A stretch of 64,000 bases of DNA from Adhaeribacter aerolatus (GCF_007991635.1 NZ_BJYS01000016.1:96035-160034); one strand, 5' to 3'. Positions 25,757-35,625 are shown, numbered from the stretch's first letter. Numbers and translations: made by a program. Notes: generated from the sequence alone by a model not told the origin.

Positions 25757-27415
25757 CTATTTTTTATGCAGTTTATCTAATAACTGGTACCGGGCACTGC
25801 TCTCCTCAGGTTTAGCGCCGCTGTTTACATCCAGGTGCATTACCTGTACGGGCTTGCCTTCGCTAAGCAATGGCCAAACTGGTAAGCCCGGCCCATTGGG
25901 GTTGCCTGTTTTAATAAAATTGGCAAAGTAGCTTTGCATGGTTTCCGATACTTTATAATCTTCGGGTGCCCAGGCGTATACTTTATTGTAAGGCAGATTA
26001 CCCATGGCATATTCTATTTCGGCGGCGTGAACGGCTCCGCGGGCTTGTGGCATTTTTACGGCATTGGGATCATTCTCTTTTACCACCCCGCCGGCCAGGC
26101 CAGCCGAGGCATTACCCATAGCGGGCACCATGGCCGGACGTGGACGCGAGAACAAATACCGATAAACTGGTTTACCACCCGTTTGGGCATGTAAGTCCAG
26201 CCATTTCCAGGTACTGTAGGCAATAAAGCGATCACCGGCCAGGTCGGTAGCAACCGGTACCACGTCGGCATCCTTATTTACTTTGTAGACGGCTAATATT
26301 TCATCGGCATCAGCGCCGTATATCTTCTCAACCGCTTTTTTAAAGTTCTCTACTGTAGGATTTTCGCGGCCCAGCATAAACATATAAGTCATTTCTTCGG
26401 AATTCCAGCCCGCAAGTAAAGGCACCTTAGCTTGTTCGCCGGCGGCGAAAATAGCAGCTGGTAACTTTGGGGAAAAGTAGCCATCTATGGTAGCCGGAAA
26501 ACCTGGTATCCCCCGCTTTCCTGCCGCATCTAATAATTGTTGCGCAGGTAATGCCCGTAAAGCTGCCAGCGAATTGGCGCCCATTTCCGCCGCGAAGGCA
26601 GTTCCAATTTTCTCGGCTTCTGCTAACGGAACAGGATCCAGGCCCGAATTAACCAAGGCACCACTTTCGCCGATAGCCGCCCGGAATAAATTTTTAGAAA
26701 TTGGTGAAGCCATTTGGGCACTTACCGAGATAGAACCGGCCGACTCGCCGGCAATGGTTACTTTAGCCGGGTCGCCGCCGAAAGCCGCAATATTTTGTTT
26801 TACCCAACGTAAAGCCTCGGCTTGGTCCATATAACCGTAATTGCCTGATGCTTTATGCGGCGATTCTTTGGTTAGTTCGGGGTGGGCTAAAAATCCAAAC
26901 ACGCCGAGCCGGTAATTAACAGTAACGGCCACAATACCGCGCTTAGCCATACTCTCGCCATCGTAGCGGGCTTCAGATCCATCGCCGGCCACAAAACCAC
27001 CCCCGTAAAAATATACCAGTACTGGTAACTTTTCCTGAGAAGTTTTAGCGGGCGTCCAGACATTCAGGTACAAACAATCTTCGTTCATGCCGTTCGACCG
27101 GAAACCCATATCGCCGAACACAGCTAACTGCATGGCTCTTGGTCCGAATTGAGTCGCTTGCCGTATGACTGGCCAATTTTTAACGGGGTGGGGTTCGCGC
27201 CAACGTAAATTTCCGACCGGAGGAGCAGCAAATGGAATACCCTTATAAGCCCGAATACCGCTTTTCTCAGTGGTACCGGTCAGCATTCCGTTAGTTGTTT
27301 TTACCTGGCTGCCTGCTTGAGCGGTGTTTCCGTTATTAGTTTGAGCCCTAACCGTTAGGGGGCTTATATGAATACTTAGTAGCAATAAAAAACAAAACTT
27401 TTGTAGAAACCGCAT
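25757..27415 (-). CDS. Exported type-B carboxylesterase
   Basis: A 552-residue carboxylesterase/lipase with a signal peptide (ending PLTVRAQ). The family markers are NEDCLYLNVWTP, FYGGGFVAGDG (oxyanion hole), TIAGESAGSISVSAQM (nucleophile Ser), an acid near WNSEEMTYMF, and His in GAVHAAEIEYAMGN. Length and layout match para-nitrobenzyl-esterase-like enzymes. It is divergent from a Nudix-type regulator gene, with 102 bases between, so it is a candidate target of that regulator. Confidence 0.9.
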   Translation of the reverse strand: MRFLQKFCFLLLLSIHISPLTVRAQTNNGNTAQAGSQVKTTNGMLTGTTEKSGIRAYKGIPFAAPPVGNLRWREPHPVKNWPVIRQATQFGPRAMQLAVFGDMGFRSNGMNEDCLYLNVWTPAKTSQEKLPVLVYFYGGGFVAGDGSEARYDGESMAKRGIVAVTVNYRLGVFGFLAHPELTKESPHKASGNYGYMDQAEALRWVKQNIAAFGGDPAKVTIAGESAGSISVSAQMASPISKNLFRAAIGESGALVNSGLDPVPLAEAEKIGTAFAAEMGANSLAALRALPAQQLLDAAGKRGIPGFPATIDGYFSPKLPAAIFAAGEQAKVPLLAGWNSEEMTYMFMLGRENPTVENFKKAVEKIYGADADEILAVYKVNKDADVVPVATDLAGDRFIAYSTWKWLDLHAQTGGKPVYRYLFSRPRPAMVPAMGNASAGLAGGVVKENDPNAVKMPQARGAVHAAEIEYAMGNLPYNKVYAWAPEDYKVSETMQSYFANFIKTGNPNGPGLPVWPLLSEGKPVQVMHLDVNSGAKPEESSARYQLLDKLHKK

Positions 27416-27432
27416 TCTTTTGATCTAGATTA

Positions 27433-27488
27433 ATATTTAAATATGTTAATTTGACATAATAATAATTTATTTCTTTCAATACGTCAAA
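27433..27488. promoter_or_regulatory. Possible operators in the divergent promoter region
   Basis: The gap between the carboxylesterase and the Nudix-type regulator holds a perfect 12-bp palindrome ATATTTAAATAT (27433-27444) and an inverted pair TTTGAC (27450-27455)/GTCAAA (27483-27488). Either could be a regulator site; neither is proven, and A+T palindromes arise easily. Confidence 0.35.
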
Positions 27489-27517
27489 ATAACACAATAA
27501 TATTTTCTACTGATTAC

Positions 27518-28279
27518 ATGCCTGAAAAAGAAAATTTAACTTACCTGCCTAATCCAGAAGCAACAGAATTATTGCCGCAACTCACCCTCGACTGCACTGT
27601 ATTGGGCTTTCATCAGGACCAATTACGCGTGTTGTTATTGCGCTGGAAAGGAACCCAGGAATGGAGTTTGCCCGGTGGCCCTGTTCGGCAAACTGAATCG
27701 GTAGATGAGGCGGCTTACCGGATTTTAAAAGAGCGTACCGGATTGGATCAGATTTACCTCCAGCAATTCGAGGTTTTCGGAGAAGTTATCCGGTATAATT
27801 TATCCGAAATTAAAAATAAACTGGAACACCTCATAGACCCGGCACTTTGGTATAACCGGGCCGTATCCATCGGATATTATGCTTTGGTAGAATATTCTAA
27901 AGTTAACCCTGCGCCCGATTTATATACCGATGAATGCCAGTGGTGGGAAATTAAAGATTTGCCTGCTCTGCTATTTGATCACAACAAAATTATTGAAGCA
28001 GCTTTGAAAGCCCTGCGCCGGCAACTTAACTGGCAACCGGTTGGTATTAATTTATTACCCGAAAAATTTACCATGCCCGAATTACAAAGGTTGTACGAAG
28101 CCATATTAAATCGGCCATTGGATCCTCGGAATTTTCACCGGAAAATACTAAGCTTGAATATTTTAGAAAGATTAACGGAAAGAAGAAAAGGCGGGGCTTT
28201 TAAATCGCCTTACTTGTACCGATTTAACAAAGAAAAATACGAAGCCGCACTAGAGGAAGGAAATTTATCTTTTATATAA
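27518..28279 (+). CDS. Nudix-domain transcriptional regulator (NrtR/AraR-like)
   Basis: A 253-residue protein with a Nudix fold (about 23-150) followed by a winged-helix part (about 165-250, MPELQRLYEAILNRPLDPRNFHRKIL). The Nudix box runs 54-76 but is degenerate: Gly54, Glu60 and Arg68 are kept, while the next Glu is Ile69 and one of the two metal Glu is Arg73 (RILKERTGL). Loss of catalytic Glu plus a winged helix is the pattern of NrtR-family regulators, which bind ADP-ribose or sugars instead of hydrolysing. In Bacteroides one member controls arabinose use. Likely a local repressor or activator of sugar or ester metabolism. Confidence 0.87.
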   Translation: MPEKENLTYLPNPEATELLPQLTLDCTVLGFHQDQLRVLLLRWKGTQEWSLPGGPVRQTESVDEAAYRILKERTGLDQIYLQQFEVFGEVIRYNLSEIKNKLEHLIDPALWYNRAVSIGYYALVEYSKVNPAPDLYTDECQWWEIKDLPALLFDHNKIIEAALKALRRQLNWQPVGINLLPEKFTMPELQRLYEAILNRPLDPRNFHRKILSLNILERLTERRKGGAFKSPYLYRFNKEKYEAALEEGNLSFI

Positions 28280-28344
28280 GATCGCCTTCACCGGCAATTT
28301 ACTTTATGGAGAGTGGGCATGAAATACCCCTACATACAATTGCT

Positions 28345-28370
28345 GGGTAACGGACCACCGGCCGTTACCC
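28345..28370. repeat. Hairpin between convergent genes
   Basis: 9-bp perfect stem GGGTAACGG/CCGTTACCC with an 8-base loop. No T run follows on either strand, so its role as terminator is uncertain, though its place between two convergent stops fits. Confidence 0.5.
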
Positions 28371-28419
28371 TCACCTACATGGTAAATTACCCGAGTGTAC
28401 CTTTGAGATCGCGCTAGGA

Positions 28420-29394
28420 TTAAATTTTCACGGCTTCCTTTTTCGCTTTTTTTACTTCGGCTTTAGCCACTTTTTTTAAATAATGGGCAAAATCGGCGGG
28501 TACTTGCTCCGGTACAAACTTTACTTTAGTAGGCGATTGGTTAAACAGGCTGGCATACCACACCAACGAACCTAAAAATTCGCCGGCCGCATTGGCATGA
28601 TTGGAATCAAAACCGAGCTTGTTGTCTTTCCAGGTATAGCCCACGTGCAAAGAATTGGACTGGTTAGGTAAATTGGGCGCAACCGGATTAGCAAAATCAT
28701 ACTTTTCGTCTACTTGGTAGCCCCATTTGGAGTTGGAACTTACCTGGTAAAAAGCATCGCCAACCGGCATTAACCGCACCTTTAGTTCATCGGCAATGGT
28801 GTGGTACGCGGCCCGCGATTTTTCCCACATTTCGCGCTGGGTTTGAGCGTGCTGTTCTTTCTGTACCAGCCCAAAATTTTTAGAATCGATGCGGTAAGCC
28901 CAGGTCTGGTGCATCACTATTTCGGCTTGCGGCTGAATAGCTTTTATGTAATCGTACAGTTTGCGGGCGTAGGGCCGGTAAGTTTCTACATCGCTGGAAT
29001 TCATAGAGTTTTGCTGAATGGTAACCACATCCCACTGCCCTTCGGACAAAAGCATTTTTAAAGATTTACCTTTATATTGTTTACCTGCCGGTTCGTTTGG
29101 GTCGGCTTCGTAGGCGGCGGCAATTTCCCAGTGGCGCTGCAAAGAACACCCGCCCAGCTCCGCCCGGCCAATAATTAACGCCCCGCCGTTTTCTTTCACC
29201 AGTTGGGGTAAGTACCGGGCAGCATTCTGCGAAAAACTATTGCCAATAATAAATAGCCGAAGCGGTTTATTTTTGTCCCGGAGCGTGTTACCAGGGGGTA
29301 TTTTAATGGCAGAAGCGGGTAAAGCCCCGGTCTGCAGGGTAATTAATAGTAAAATAAACCACAGTAACCTATGCGGGTAAATTTGTCTATTCAT
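28420..29394 (-). CDS. DUF4886 / SGNH-hydrolase-like exported protein
   Basis: A 324-residue protein with an N-terminal signal region (LLWFILLLITLQTGALPASA). It has SGNH-like blocks: LFIIGNSFSQNA (block I, with Ser), WDVVTIQQNSMN and DSNHANAAGEFLG near the C-terminus, where Asp and His take the place of block V. This is the DUF4886 layout. SGNH enzymes are esterases of polysaccharides and lipids; for this family the reaction is unknown. The tail is very Lys/Ala rich. It lies just left of the GH65/GH13 pair, divergent. Confidence 0.82.
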   Translation of the reverse strand: MNRQIYPHRLLWFILLLITLQTGALPASAIKIPPGNTLRDKNKPLRLFIIGNSFSQNAARYLPQLVKENGGALIIGRAELGGCSLQRHWEIAAAYEADPNEPAGKQYKGKSLKMLLSEGQWDVVTIQQNSMNSSDVETYRPYARKLYDYIKAIQPQAEIVMHQTWAYRIDSKNFGLVQKEQHAQTQREMWEKSRAAYHTIADELKVRLMPVGDAFYQVSSNSKWGYQVDEKYDFANPVAPNLPNQSNSLHVGYTWKDNKLGFDSNHANAAGEFLGSLVWYASLFNQSPTKVKFVPEQVPADFAHYLKKVAKAEVKKAKKEAVKI

Positions 29395-29675
29395 CTGGCG
29401 GAATTTTAGTATGGTACAGAGCCAACAGCATCCTGCTCGTTTGCCGGAGGTAAAGCTAAAAAATAAATTTTTATTTTAGTAAAGTTGGTTTACCTAAGCC
29501 CTATACCCATGCATTTAAGCGATACAATTTACCACTGACTTAATTAACATCTGGGAGCACAAAGTACTTTCAGCTACCTTTACAGGTAATTTGCGTGTAT
29601 TCATCCAGAAAAAGCTTTATTTGCCTCTTTCGGAATATTCAACCTTAAACAAACCCCAATTTTTTTCTGTTCTTA

Positions 29676-32000
29676 ATGGAGCGATTTTTAACTATAAACG
29701 ATTGGTCGATCATTGAAGACGGCTTTCACCCGGAGTACAATAAAATTACAGAATCGGTGTGCAGCATTGCGAATGGGCGCATGGGCCACCGGGCTGCTTT
29801 CGAAGAAAAATATTCCGGTAATACCGATCCCAGTCATTACATAGCCGGCATTTATAATTCTGTTAAAGACCAAGCCTGCGTACAGCTAAACAACCTTCCA
29901 GAATATACAACCCAAATGGTTAAAGCCCCCAATTGGATTGGAATTGACGTGGAAGTGGATGGGGAAGTACTCGATTTGGCCACTTGTAAAATATTAGATT
30001 TCCGCCGGGAACTGAACATGCGCGAAGGCTACCTGGAGCGCACTTTTAGGGCCCAATTGCCGGGCGGCAAAGAAGTGGAAGTTTCTTCCCTGCGCTTTAC
30101 CAGTATAGCCGACGATGAACTGGGTGCTATCCGCTACGCCATTATGCCGTTAAATTTTAGCGGAGAAATTACGCTTACACCTTATATTGATGCTAACCAC
30201 GCTGCTGCCGAATATAATTTGCAGGAAAAGGTTTGGCGAGATATAGACCGGGAAGTAGAACCGGGCGCTGGTTTTATTCTTAGCGAAACAGAAAAAACGG
30301 CTTTTCAGGTAAGTACCGGTATGCGCCTGCAACTCGAAAAAGACGGCACCGGCGTTGAAACCAAAGTTGAACTTATAAACCGTGACAGATATATTGCCAA
30401 CCGCCTGACCGCGCCGGTAGACGAAGGCGAACAACTGGTGCTGTTTAAATACGCGGCAGTGGTTTCTTCGGAATATTACCCACCAGAAAAGCTGGCCCTT
30501 GCCTGTAACCTGGCGCTGGACCGGGCTACTCAAATTGGATTTGCCGAAATGCTGGATGCGCAAGCGGCAGTTTGGGGCGAAAAATGGCAAGATAGTGATA
30601 CTGTGATTAAAGGCGATGCTGCCGCCCAGCAAGCTATCCGGCTTAATATTTTCCAGCTCCACCAAACCTACACCGGCGAAGATGAGCGCTTAAGCATTAG
30701 CCGGAACGGATTTACCGGCGCTACCTATAGCGGCGCTACTTACTGGGATACCGAAGTATTTGGACTGCCCTTTTACTTAGCCACCGCTGAACCGCAGGTA
30801 GCCCGCAACTTACTGCTATACCGCTACAACCTCCTACCTAGAGCAATCGAAAATGCACAGGAACTAGGTTTTACAGGTGGTGCTGCCCTCTACCCTATGG
30901 GCTCGCTAAACGGAGAAGAATGCCACACCGATAAAGAAATTATTTCGTCCGCCATTCACCGGAATGGCGCTGTTGCCTTCGCCATTTATGATTACATCCG
31001 CTACACCGGCGATACGGATTATTTACAACAGTTCGGCCTGGAAGTGCTAATAGGAATTTCACGTTTCTGGGCACAGCGGGTAAACTGGTCCGGTAAAAAA
31101 AACAAATACGTACTGTTAGAAGTTACCGGGCCCGACGAATATGCCCGCAACGTTAACAACAACTGGTATACCGCCACCATAGCTTCCTGGACCTTAGCTT
31201 ATACCCTGCAAGCCTTAGAGCAGGTTAAGCTAACAGCAAGTACCCGGTATCAGGAGTTAAAAGAAACTTTAAACTTCGACGAAGCAAAAGAAACCGCTCA
31301 GTGGCAGAATATTATAAATAACCTGTACTACCCGGCCGACGAGGAAAAGGGTATTTTTCTGCAACATGATAATTATTTAGCTAAAGAACCCGCCTCGGTA
31401 AAAGACCAGGCTCCGAACCAACAGCCGCTTGACCAGACATGTACGGAGGACCGGATTTCACCATCTAGCTTTATTCAACCGGCAGAGGTCCTGCAAGGCC
31501 TTTTTCTCTTTGAAGAGAACTACGATTCAGATACTATCCGCCGTAATTTTAATTTCTACGAATCACGTGCGGTACACGAATCTGCGCTGTCGGCGGGCAT
31601 ACACGCAATTGTGGCCGCAAAAATCGGCCACCAGGAAAAGGCTTACGAATATTTCATGCGCTCCGCGCGGCAAGACCTGGATAATTTAAACGATGATACC
31701 GAAGCCGGCTGCCACATAACCGGAATGGCGGGCACCTGGATGGCGGTTGTGAAAGGATTTGGCGGTATGCGGGTAAGAAATAACCACCTGCATCTGCACC
31801 CTGTCCTTCCCAGCACTTGGCAATCCTTTACTTTTAAAATCAGGTTCCGGGAACACCGGCTCGACATTACCGTTTCGCCAAGCTCCGTCAAAATATTAAA
31901 CCAGGCCGATAAACCGCTTGTCTTTCACCTTTATGGCCAAGAAGAAACTATTCCGGCTAACAATATTTCTAATTTTCCGAGTTCGCCGGTGCCCGTTTAA
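29676..32000 (+). CDS. Glycoside hydrolase family 65 (alpha-glucoside phosphorylase)
   Basis: A 774-residue cytoplasmic GH65 protein: N-terminal beta-sandwich (1-270), then an (alpha/alpha)6 barrel. The general acid Glu is in LEVTGPDEYARNVNNNWYT, and phosphate-site residues follow in the HESALSAGIHAIVAAKIG stretch. TGMAGTWMAVVKGFGGM is another typical GH65 block. Such enzymes phosphorolyse maltose, trehalose, kojibiose or nigerose to glucose plus beta-glucose 1-phosphate; the substrate is not clear from sequence, maltose being most common in Bacteroidota. A GH13 enzyme follows in the same direction. No beta-phosphoglucomutase is seen in the window. Confidence 0.92.
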   Translation: MERFLTINDWSIIEDGFHPEYNKITESVCSIANGRMGHRAAFEEKYSGNTDPSHYIAGIYNSVKDQACVQLNNLPEYTTQMVKAPNWIGIDVEVDGEVLDLATCKILDFRRELNMREGYLERTFRAQLPGGKEVEVSSLRFTSIADDELGAIRYAIMPLNFSGEITLTPYIDANHAAAEYNLQEKVWRDIDREVEPGAGFILSETEKTAFQVSTGMRLQLEKDGTGVETKVELINRDRYIANRLTAPVDEGEQLVLFKYAAVVSSEYYPPEKLALACNLALDRATQIGFAEMLDAQAAVWGEKWQDSDTVIKGDAAAQQAIRLNIFQLHQTYTGEDERLSISRNGFTGATYSGATYWDTEVFGLPFYLATAEPQVARNLLLYRYNLLPRAIENAQELGFTGGAALYPMGSLNGEECHTDKEIISSAIHRNGAVAFAIYDYIRYTGDTDYLQQFGLEVLIGISRFWAQRVNWSGKKNKYVLLEVTGPDEYARNVNNNWYTATIASWTLAYTLQALEQVKLTASTRYQELKETLNFDEAKETAQWQNIINNLYYPADEEKGIFLQHDNYLAKEPASVKDQAPNQQPLDQTCTEDRISPSSFIQPAEVLQGLFLFEENYDSDTIRRNFNFYESRAVHESALSAGIHAIVAAKIGHQEKAYEYFMRSARQDLDNLNDDTEAGCHITGMAGTWMAVVKGFGGMRVRNNHLHLHPVLPSTWQSFTFKIRFREHRLDITVSPSSVKILNQADKPLVFHLYGQEETIPANNISNFPSSPVPV

Positions 32001-32045
32001 CCTAAACATTTAAACTGAAGCAAAGCATCGCTCAATAGTGGTTTT

Positions 32046-32147
32046 ATATAGGACTTACGCAAAGTATAATTACCCAAACATACTTGCAATTGCAGCCGGT
32101 ATGCCCTCGTAACTAGCTATTCAAAAATTGGCGTAAGTCTTCTATAT
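32046..32147. mobile_element. MITE-like element with GACTTACGC ends
   Basis: About 100 bases bounded by inverted ends: TATAGGACTTACGCAA on the left and TTGGCGTAAGTCTTCTATA on the right (shared core GACTTACGC/GCGTAAGTC). No coding content. TA-flanked small palindromic elements of this kind derive from insertion sequences and need a transposase supplied elsewhere. It sits between the GH65 and GH13 genes. Confidence 0.6.
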
Positions 32148-32284
32148 GAAAACTACCTTACCGGCTTATCTGCAGTTTATTTAAACTTAATGCGCGCTCC
32201 GGATTGACAAAATATTTTCCAGGCCGTACAAACACAGATTTTTAATCTATTTGAATCATTTCCCTGTTCGTTTTTCCTAATTCT

Positions 32285-34102
32285 ATGTCGCATACTCTTA
32301 CCACAATGCCGGAAGATGCCGAGGCGGTGACTTTGCCCCTTTCGCCTGATAATTTTTCGGATGAACAAATAAAAGATAATAAGCTGGTAATTTACCAGAT
32401 ATTTACCCGGCTGTTCGGCAACAAGAAAACCACCAACAAAACTTACGGCACCCTCGAAGAAAACGGGTGTGGTAAATTCAACGACATTGGCGAAAAAGCT
32501 TTAACGGAAATTCAAAAACTAGGCGCCACCCACGTCTGGTACACCGGCATTATCGAGCACGCCACCCTAACCGATTACACCGCCTATGGTATTAAAACCG
32601 ACGCTGCCTGCCTGGTAAAAGGCCGGGCCGGCTCGCCGTATGCTATTAAAGATTATTACGATGTAAACCCCGATTTAGCAGTAGATGTAAAAAACCGGAT
32701 GACCGAATTTCAGGCGCTGGTAGACCGGACACACCGCCAGGGTTTAAAAGTAATTATTGATTTTGTTCCGAACCACGTCGCCCGCAGCTACCACTCCGAT
32801 GCCCGGCCAACCGGCACGGAAGATTTTGGCACGCTTGACAATACCAACGTTGCTTTCGACCCGCAAAATAACTTTTACTACATTCCGGGCCGGCAACTAA
32901 TATTACCGCAGGAATGCCGAACGGCCGCAGACCTGGAAAAAGAAGCTTTTATCGAAAACCCCGCCAAAGTAACCGGCAATGATGTTTTCTCCGCTACTCC
33001 TTCTGTTAACGACTGGTTCGAAACCATCAAGCTGAATTACGGCGTAGATATTCAGTATAACCGCACCAAGCACTTCGATCCTATTCCGGATACCTGGCTG
33101 AAGATGCACGATATTCTGAAATTTTGGACCGAAAAAGGCGTAGATGGCTTCCGGTGCGACATGGCCGAAATGGTGCCGGTGGAATTCTGGCGCTGGTTAA
33201 TACCGCAGATGAAGGCGGTAAACCCGGATTTGATTTTTATTGCCGAGATATACAACCCACACGAATACCACCATTACACGCAGCAGGGCCAGTTTGATTT
33301 TCTGTACGATAAAGTGGGTTTGTACGATAGCCTGCGCCGGCTCATGGAGGGCAAAGGCAATACGGCCGAAATAATTAAGTCCTGGAAAGAAGAAACCCGG
33401 GGCATCTCCTCGCACATGTTGCGATTCCTGGAAAACCACGACGAACAACGCATTGCCTCCAACCATTTTGCCGGCACCCCCTGGGCTGCCATACCGGCCA
33501 TGACTGTATCGGCCACGCTGGCCTCCGGACCGGTAATGCTATATTTTGGCCAGGAAGTAGGCGAACCCGGCAAAGGTAATGAGGGATTTCAGGGCGAAGA
33601 CGGCCGTACGACTATTTTCGATTATTGGGGCGTACCCGAACACCAGAAATGGATGAACAACGGCCAGTTCGACGGCGGCGCTTTAAGCCCGGACCAGTTA
33701 AGGTTAAGAGAATTCTATAGCCGGTTATTAAACCTGCTTCGGGAGGAGGAAGCTTTACGGACCGGCCGATTTTACCAGTTATATCCGCACTCCGTTGGCG
33801 ATCACGGCCACGGCTCGCATAAGCTATACGCTTACCTGCGATATACCTCTCACAAGAAATTAATGATAGTAGTTAACTTCGACCGAAGCCACTTCCTTCA
33901 CACCAACATTCCCATCCACGAGCCTGAACTACAGCTTCTGGCTGGTAACTATAAAAAACTGATCCTGTTGGACTTATTAAATACTTCACCGGATCCGGAA
34001 GTCCATTATGTTATTTCTGAAAAGTCCAGCCATCTGGTAGGTCAGGTTATTTTAAAGCTACCGCCTTGTAGTGCTTATATATTTCAGGTGGCCGGCGAAT
34101 AA
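32285..34102 (+). CDS. Cytoplasmic GH13 alpha-amylase-family enzyme
   Basis: A 605-residue protein without signal peptide. The four GH13 conserved regions are present: IIDFVPNHVAR (I), GVDGFRCDMAEMV with the nucleophile Asp (II), LIFIAEIYNP with the acid/base Glu (III), and MLRFLENHDEQRI (IV). A beta-domain closes the C-terminus. With the GH65 phosphorylase upstream it probably handles malto-oligosaccharides inside the cell. The exact activity (amylase, glucosidase or transferase) cannot be read. A MITE-like element lies in the 284-base gap before it. Confidence 0.9.
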   Translation: MSHTLTTMPEDAEAVTLPLSPDNFSDEQIKDNKLVIYQIFTRLFGNKKTTNKTYGTLEENGCGKFNDIGEKALTEIQKLGATHVWYTGIIEHATLTDYTAYGIKTDAACLVKGRAGSPYAIKDYYDVNPDLAVDVKNRMTEFQALVDRTHRQGLKVIIDFVPNHVARSYHSDARPTGTEDFGTLDNTNVAFDPQNNFYYIPGRQLILPQECRTAADLEKEAFIENPAKVTGNDVFSATPSVNDWFETIKLNYGVDIQYNRTKHFDPIPDTWLKMHDILKFWTEKGVDGFRCDMAEMVPVEFWRWLIPQMKAVNPDLIFIAEIYNPHEYHHYTQQGQFDFLYDKVGLYDSLRRLMEGKGNTAEIIKSWKEETRGISSHMLRFLENHDEQRIASNHFAGTPWAAIPAMTVSATLASGPVMLYFGQEVGEPGKGNEGFQGEDGRTTIFDYWGVPEHQKWMNNGQFDGGALSPDQLRLREFYSRLLNLLREEEALRTGRFYQLYPHSVGDHGHGSHKLYAYLRYTSHKKLMIVVNFDRSHFLHTNIPIHEPELQLLAGNYKKLILLDLLNTSPDPEVHYVISEKSSHLVGQVILKLPPCSAYIFQVAGE

Positions 34103-34746
34103 GGGCTTAGCTGTTTAGCCTATTTCACTAATGCTTGACCAAATTAGAAATTAGCATCAATTCGCCCTATGCTATTGTATCTGATAGTTAAGCTTTCTAA
34201 AAATTGAGTCTTCTGAGTGATAAGTATAGATTGAAAATCAGGACAAACCCCTATCTTTATAAATTCTGGTTGTAGTAAATTATGGCCTTATAACTTAATA
34301 CTTTCAACTTTCATTAGAATAGGGAAATATATACCCGTTGTGCAAGCCAGAAACTATCTGCCACCTTGGAATTTTGTACCCCGATTACCTTTATCGCATC
34401 AAATGGTCGGCCCCGGAAGCGTTAACCCTGTTGGCAAAAAGGCTATTCACCTCATAATTTGGGAGTTTATTTCCTTATTCCTACGGAATTTATTTGCATA
34501 TTGGTGCCCGGTGCCGATTAATTAAAACTTAAAAGACAGGCGTAGATACACAATTTTATGTTAAAATATGCTGAACATCTTTCAAATTATTACAGAATTG
34601 TTATACATTTATTAATAATTTAAATAAGTTTACAAGCCCATTGACTTTTAGTAGCTGTTCCTGTAACCAGCCGGATTAATTAAGTGGGCAAAATCAGATT
34701 ATTTATTTTAATTAAATATTCACCCAAAATATCTTCGAAGCTATCT
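34103..34746. other. Long intergenic region, no gene recognised
   Basis: 644 bases after the GH13 gene. A 61-codon frame at 34340-34525 has no family resemblance and no start context. I see no terminator with a T run, no tRNA and no clear promoter. It may contain decayed sequence. Confidence 0.5.
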
Positions 34747-35604
34747 ATGATTATTATTGCTGATGGTGGTTCAACCAAAACGAGCTGGTGCCTGATTACA
34801 GAATCTAATTCTAAAGTCTATTTTAATACCGAAGGGTATAATCCGTATTTTTCCGATACTCCCGTTATCATATCTTCGCTACAAAGGAGCCTGCCTGAAA
34901 ATTTAAAGAAAACAGAAGTTACGGAATTATATTATTATGGTGCCGGCTGCTCTACCCCCGAAAATAACGAAATAGTAGCAGCGGCCATGCGGGCTGTTTT
35001 CACCAACGCAAAAGTAAAAGTAGGTCACGATTTACTCGCTGCTGCCCGGGCATTGCTGGGCGTAGATGCCGGTTTTGCTGCCATTTTAGGCACTGGTACC
35101 AACACTTGTTATTATGATGGCTATGATGTAACCATGAACATCGACTCTTTAGGTTATTTCCTGGGCGATGAAGGTTCTGGTTCTTCTTTGGGCAAGCGCC
35201 TGCTCCGGGACTATATGCGGGGCTATTTGCCCGAAGGCATGTCTAAAATTTTTAAAGATACCTACGAGCTCGATAACGAAGCCATTTTTGACCACCTCTA
35301 TAATAAGCCTTTACCAAACCGTTTCCTGGCTAGTTTTAGTAAATTCTTGTACGAGAATAACAACTTCTCTTATTCCCGTGAGGTAGTTAAAGAATCGTTT
35401 GATACTTTCTTTAAAAATCTGGTTTGCCATTATCCGGGCTACCAGGAGCATACTTTTAACTGCGTAGGTTCTGTAGCTTATAACTTCCGCGATATTCTGG
35501 AAGAAGTAGCGCTGGAAAACGGCATGGAAATGGGTACCATCATCCGGTCGCCAATAGATAATCTGGTTTACTATCACCAGGTATTAGCCAAAAGCGATTT
35601 ATAA
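34747..35604 (+). CDS. BadF/BadG-type sugar kinase, N-acetylglucosamine-kinase-like
   Basis: A 285-residue ASKHA-fold ATPase. I prefer the ATG at 34747 (MIIIADGGSTKTSW), because the phosphate-1 loop should be at the extreme N-terminus; the GTG-started longer frame adds 21 odd residues. Other blocks: YYYGAGCSTPENNE, a metal/sugar loop AILGTGTNTCYYDG, and DEGSGSSLGKRLLRDY. This matches the bacterial relatives of mammalian N-acetylglucosamine kinase. Likely phosphorylates an amino sugar released in cell-wall or chitin turnover. It ends in a strong terminator. Confidence 0.86.
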   Translation: MIIIADGGSTKTSWCLITESNSKVYFNTEGYNPYFSDTPVIISSLQRSLPENLKKTEVTELYYYGAGCSTPENNEIVAAAMRAVFTNAKVKVGHDLLAAARALLGVDAGFAAILGTGTNTCYYDGYDVTMNIDSLGYFLGDEGSGSSLGKRLLRDYMRGYLPEGMSKIFKDTYELDNEAIFDHLYNKPLPNRFLASFSKFLYENNNFSYSREVVKESFDTFFKNLVCHYPGYQEHTFNCVGSVAYNFRDILEEVALENGMEMGTIIRSPIDNLVYYHQVLAKSDL

Positions 35605-35625
35605 TATTTTATACTGATTAATATA

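Noticed and set aside
28345..28370. Rho-independent terminator
   Set aside because: The stem is good but no T run follows on either strand; kept as a hairpin only.
34340..34525. 61-codon plus-strand frame after the GH13 gene
   Set aside because: No recognisable domain; starts without context in a gap with no other coding signal.
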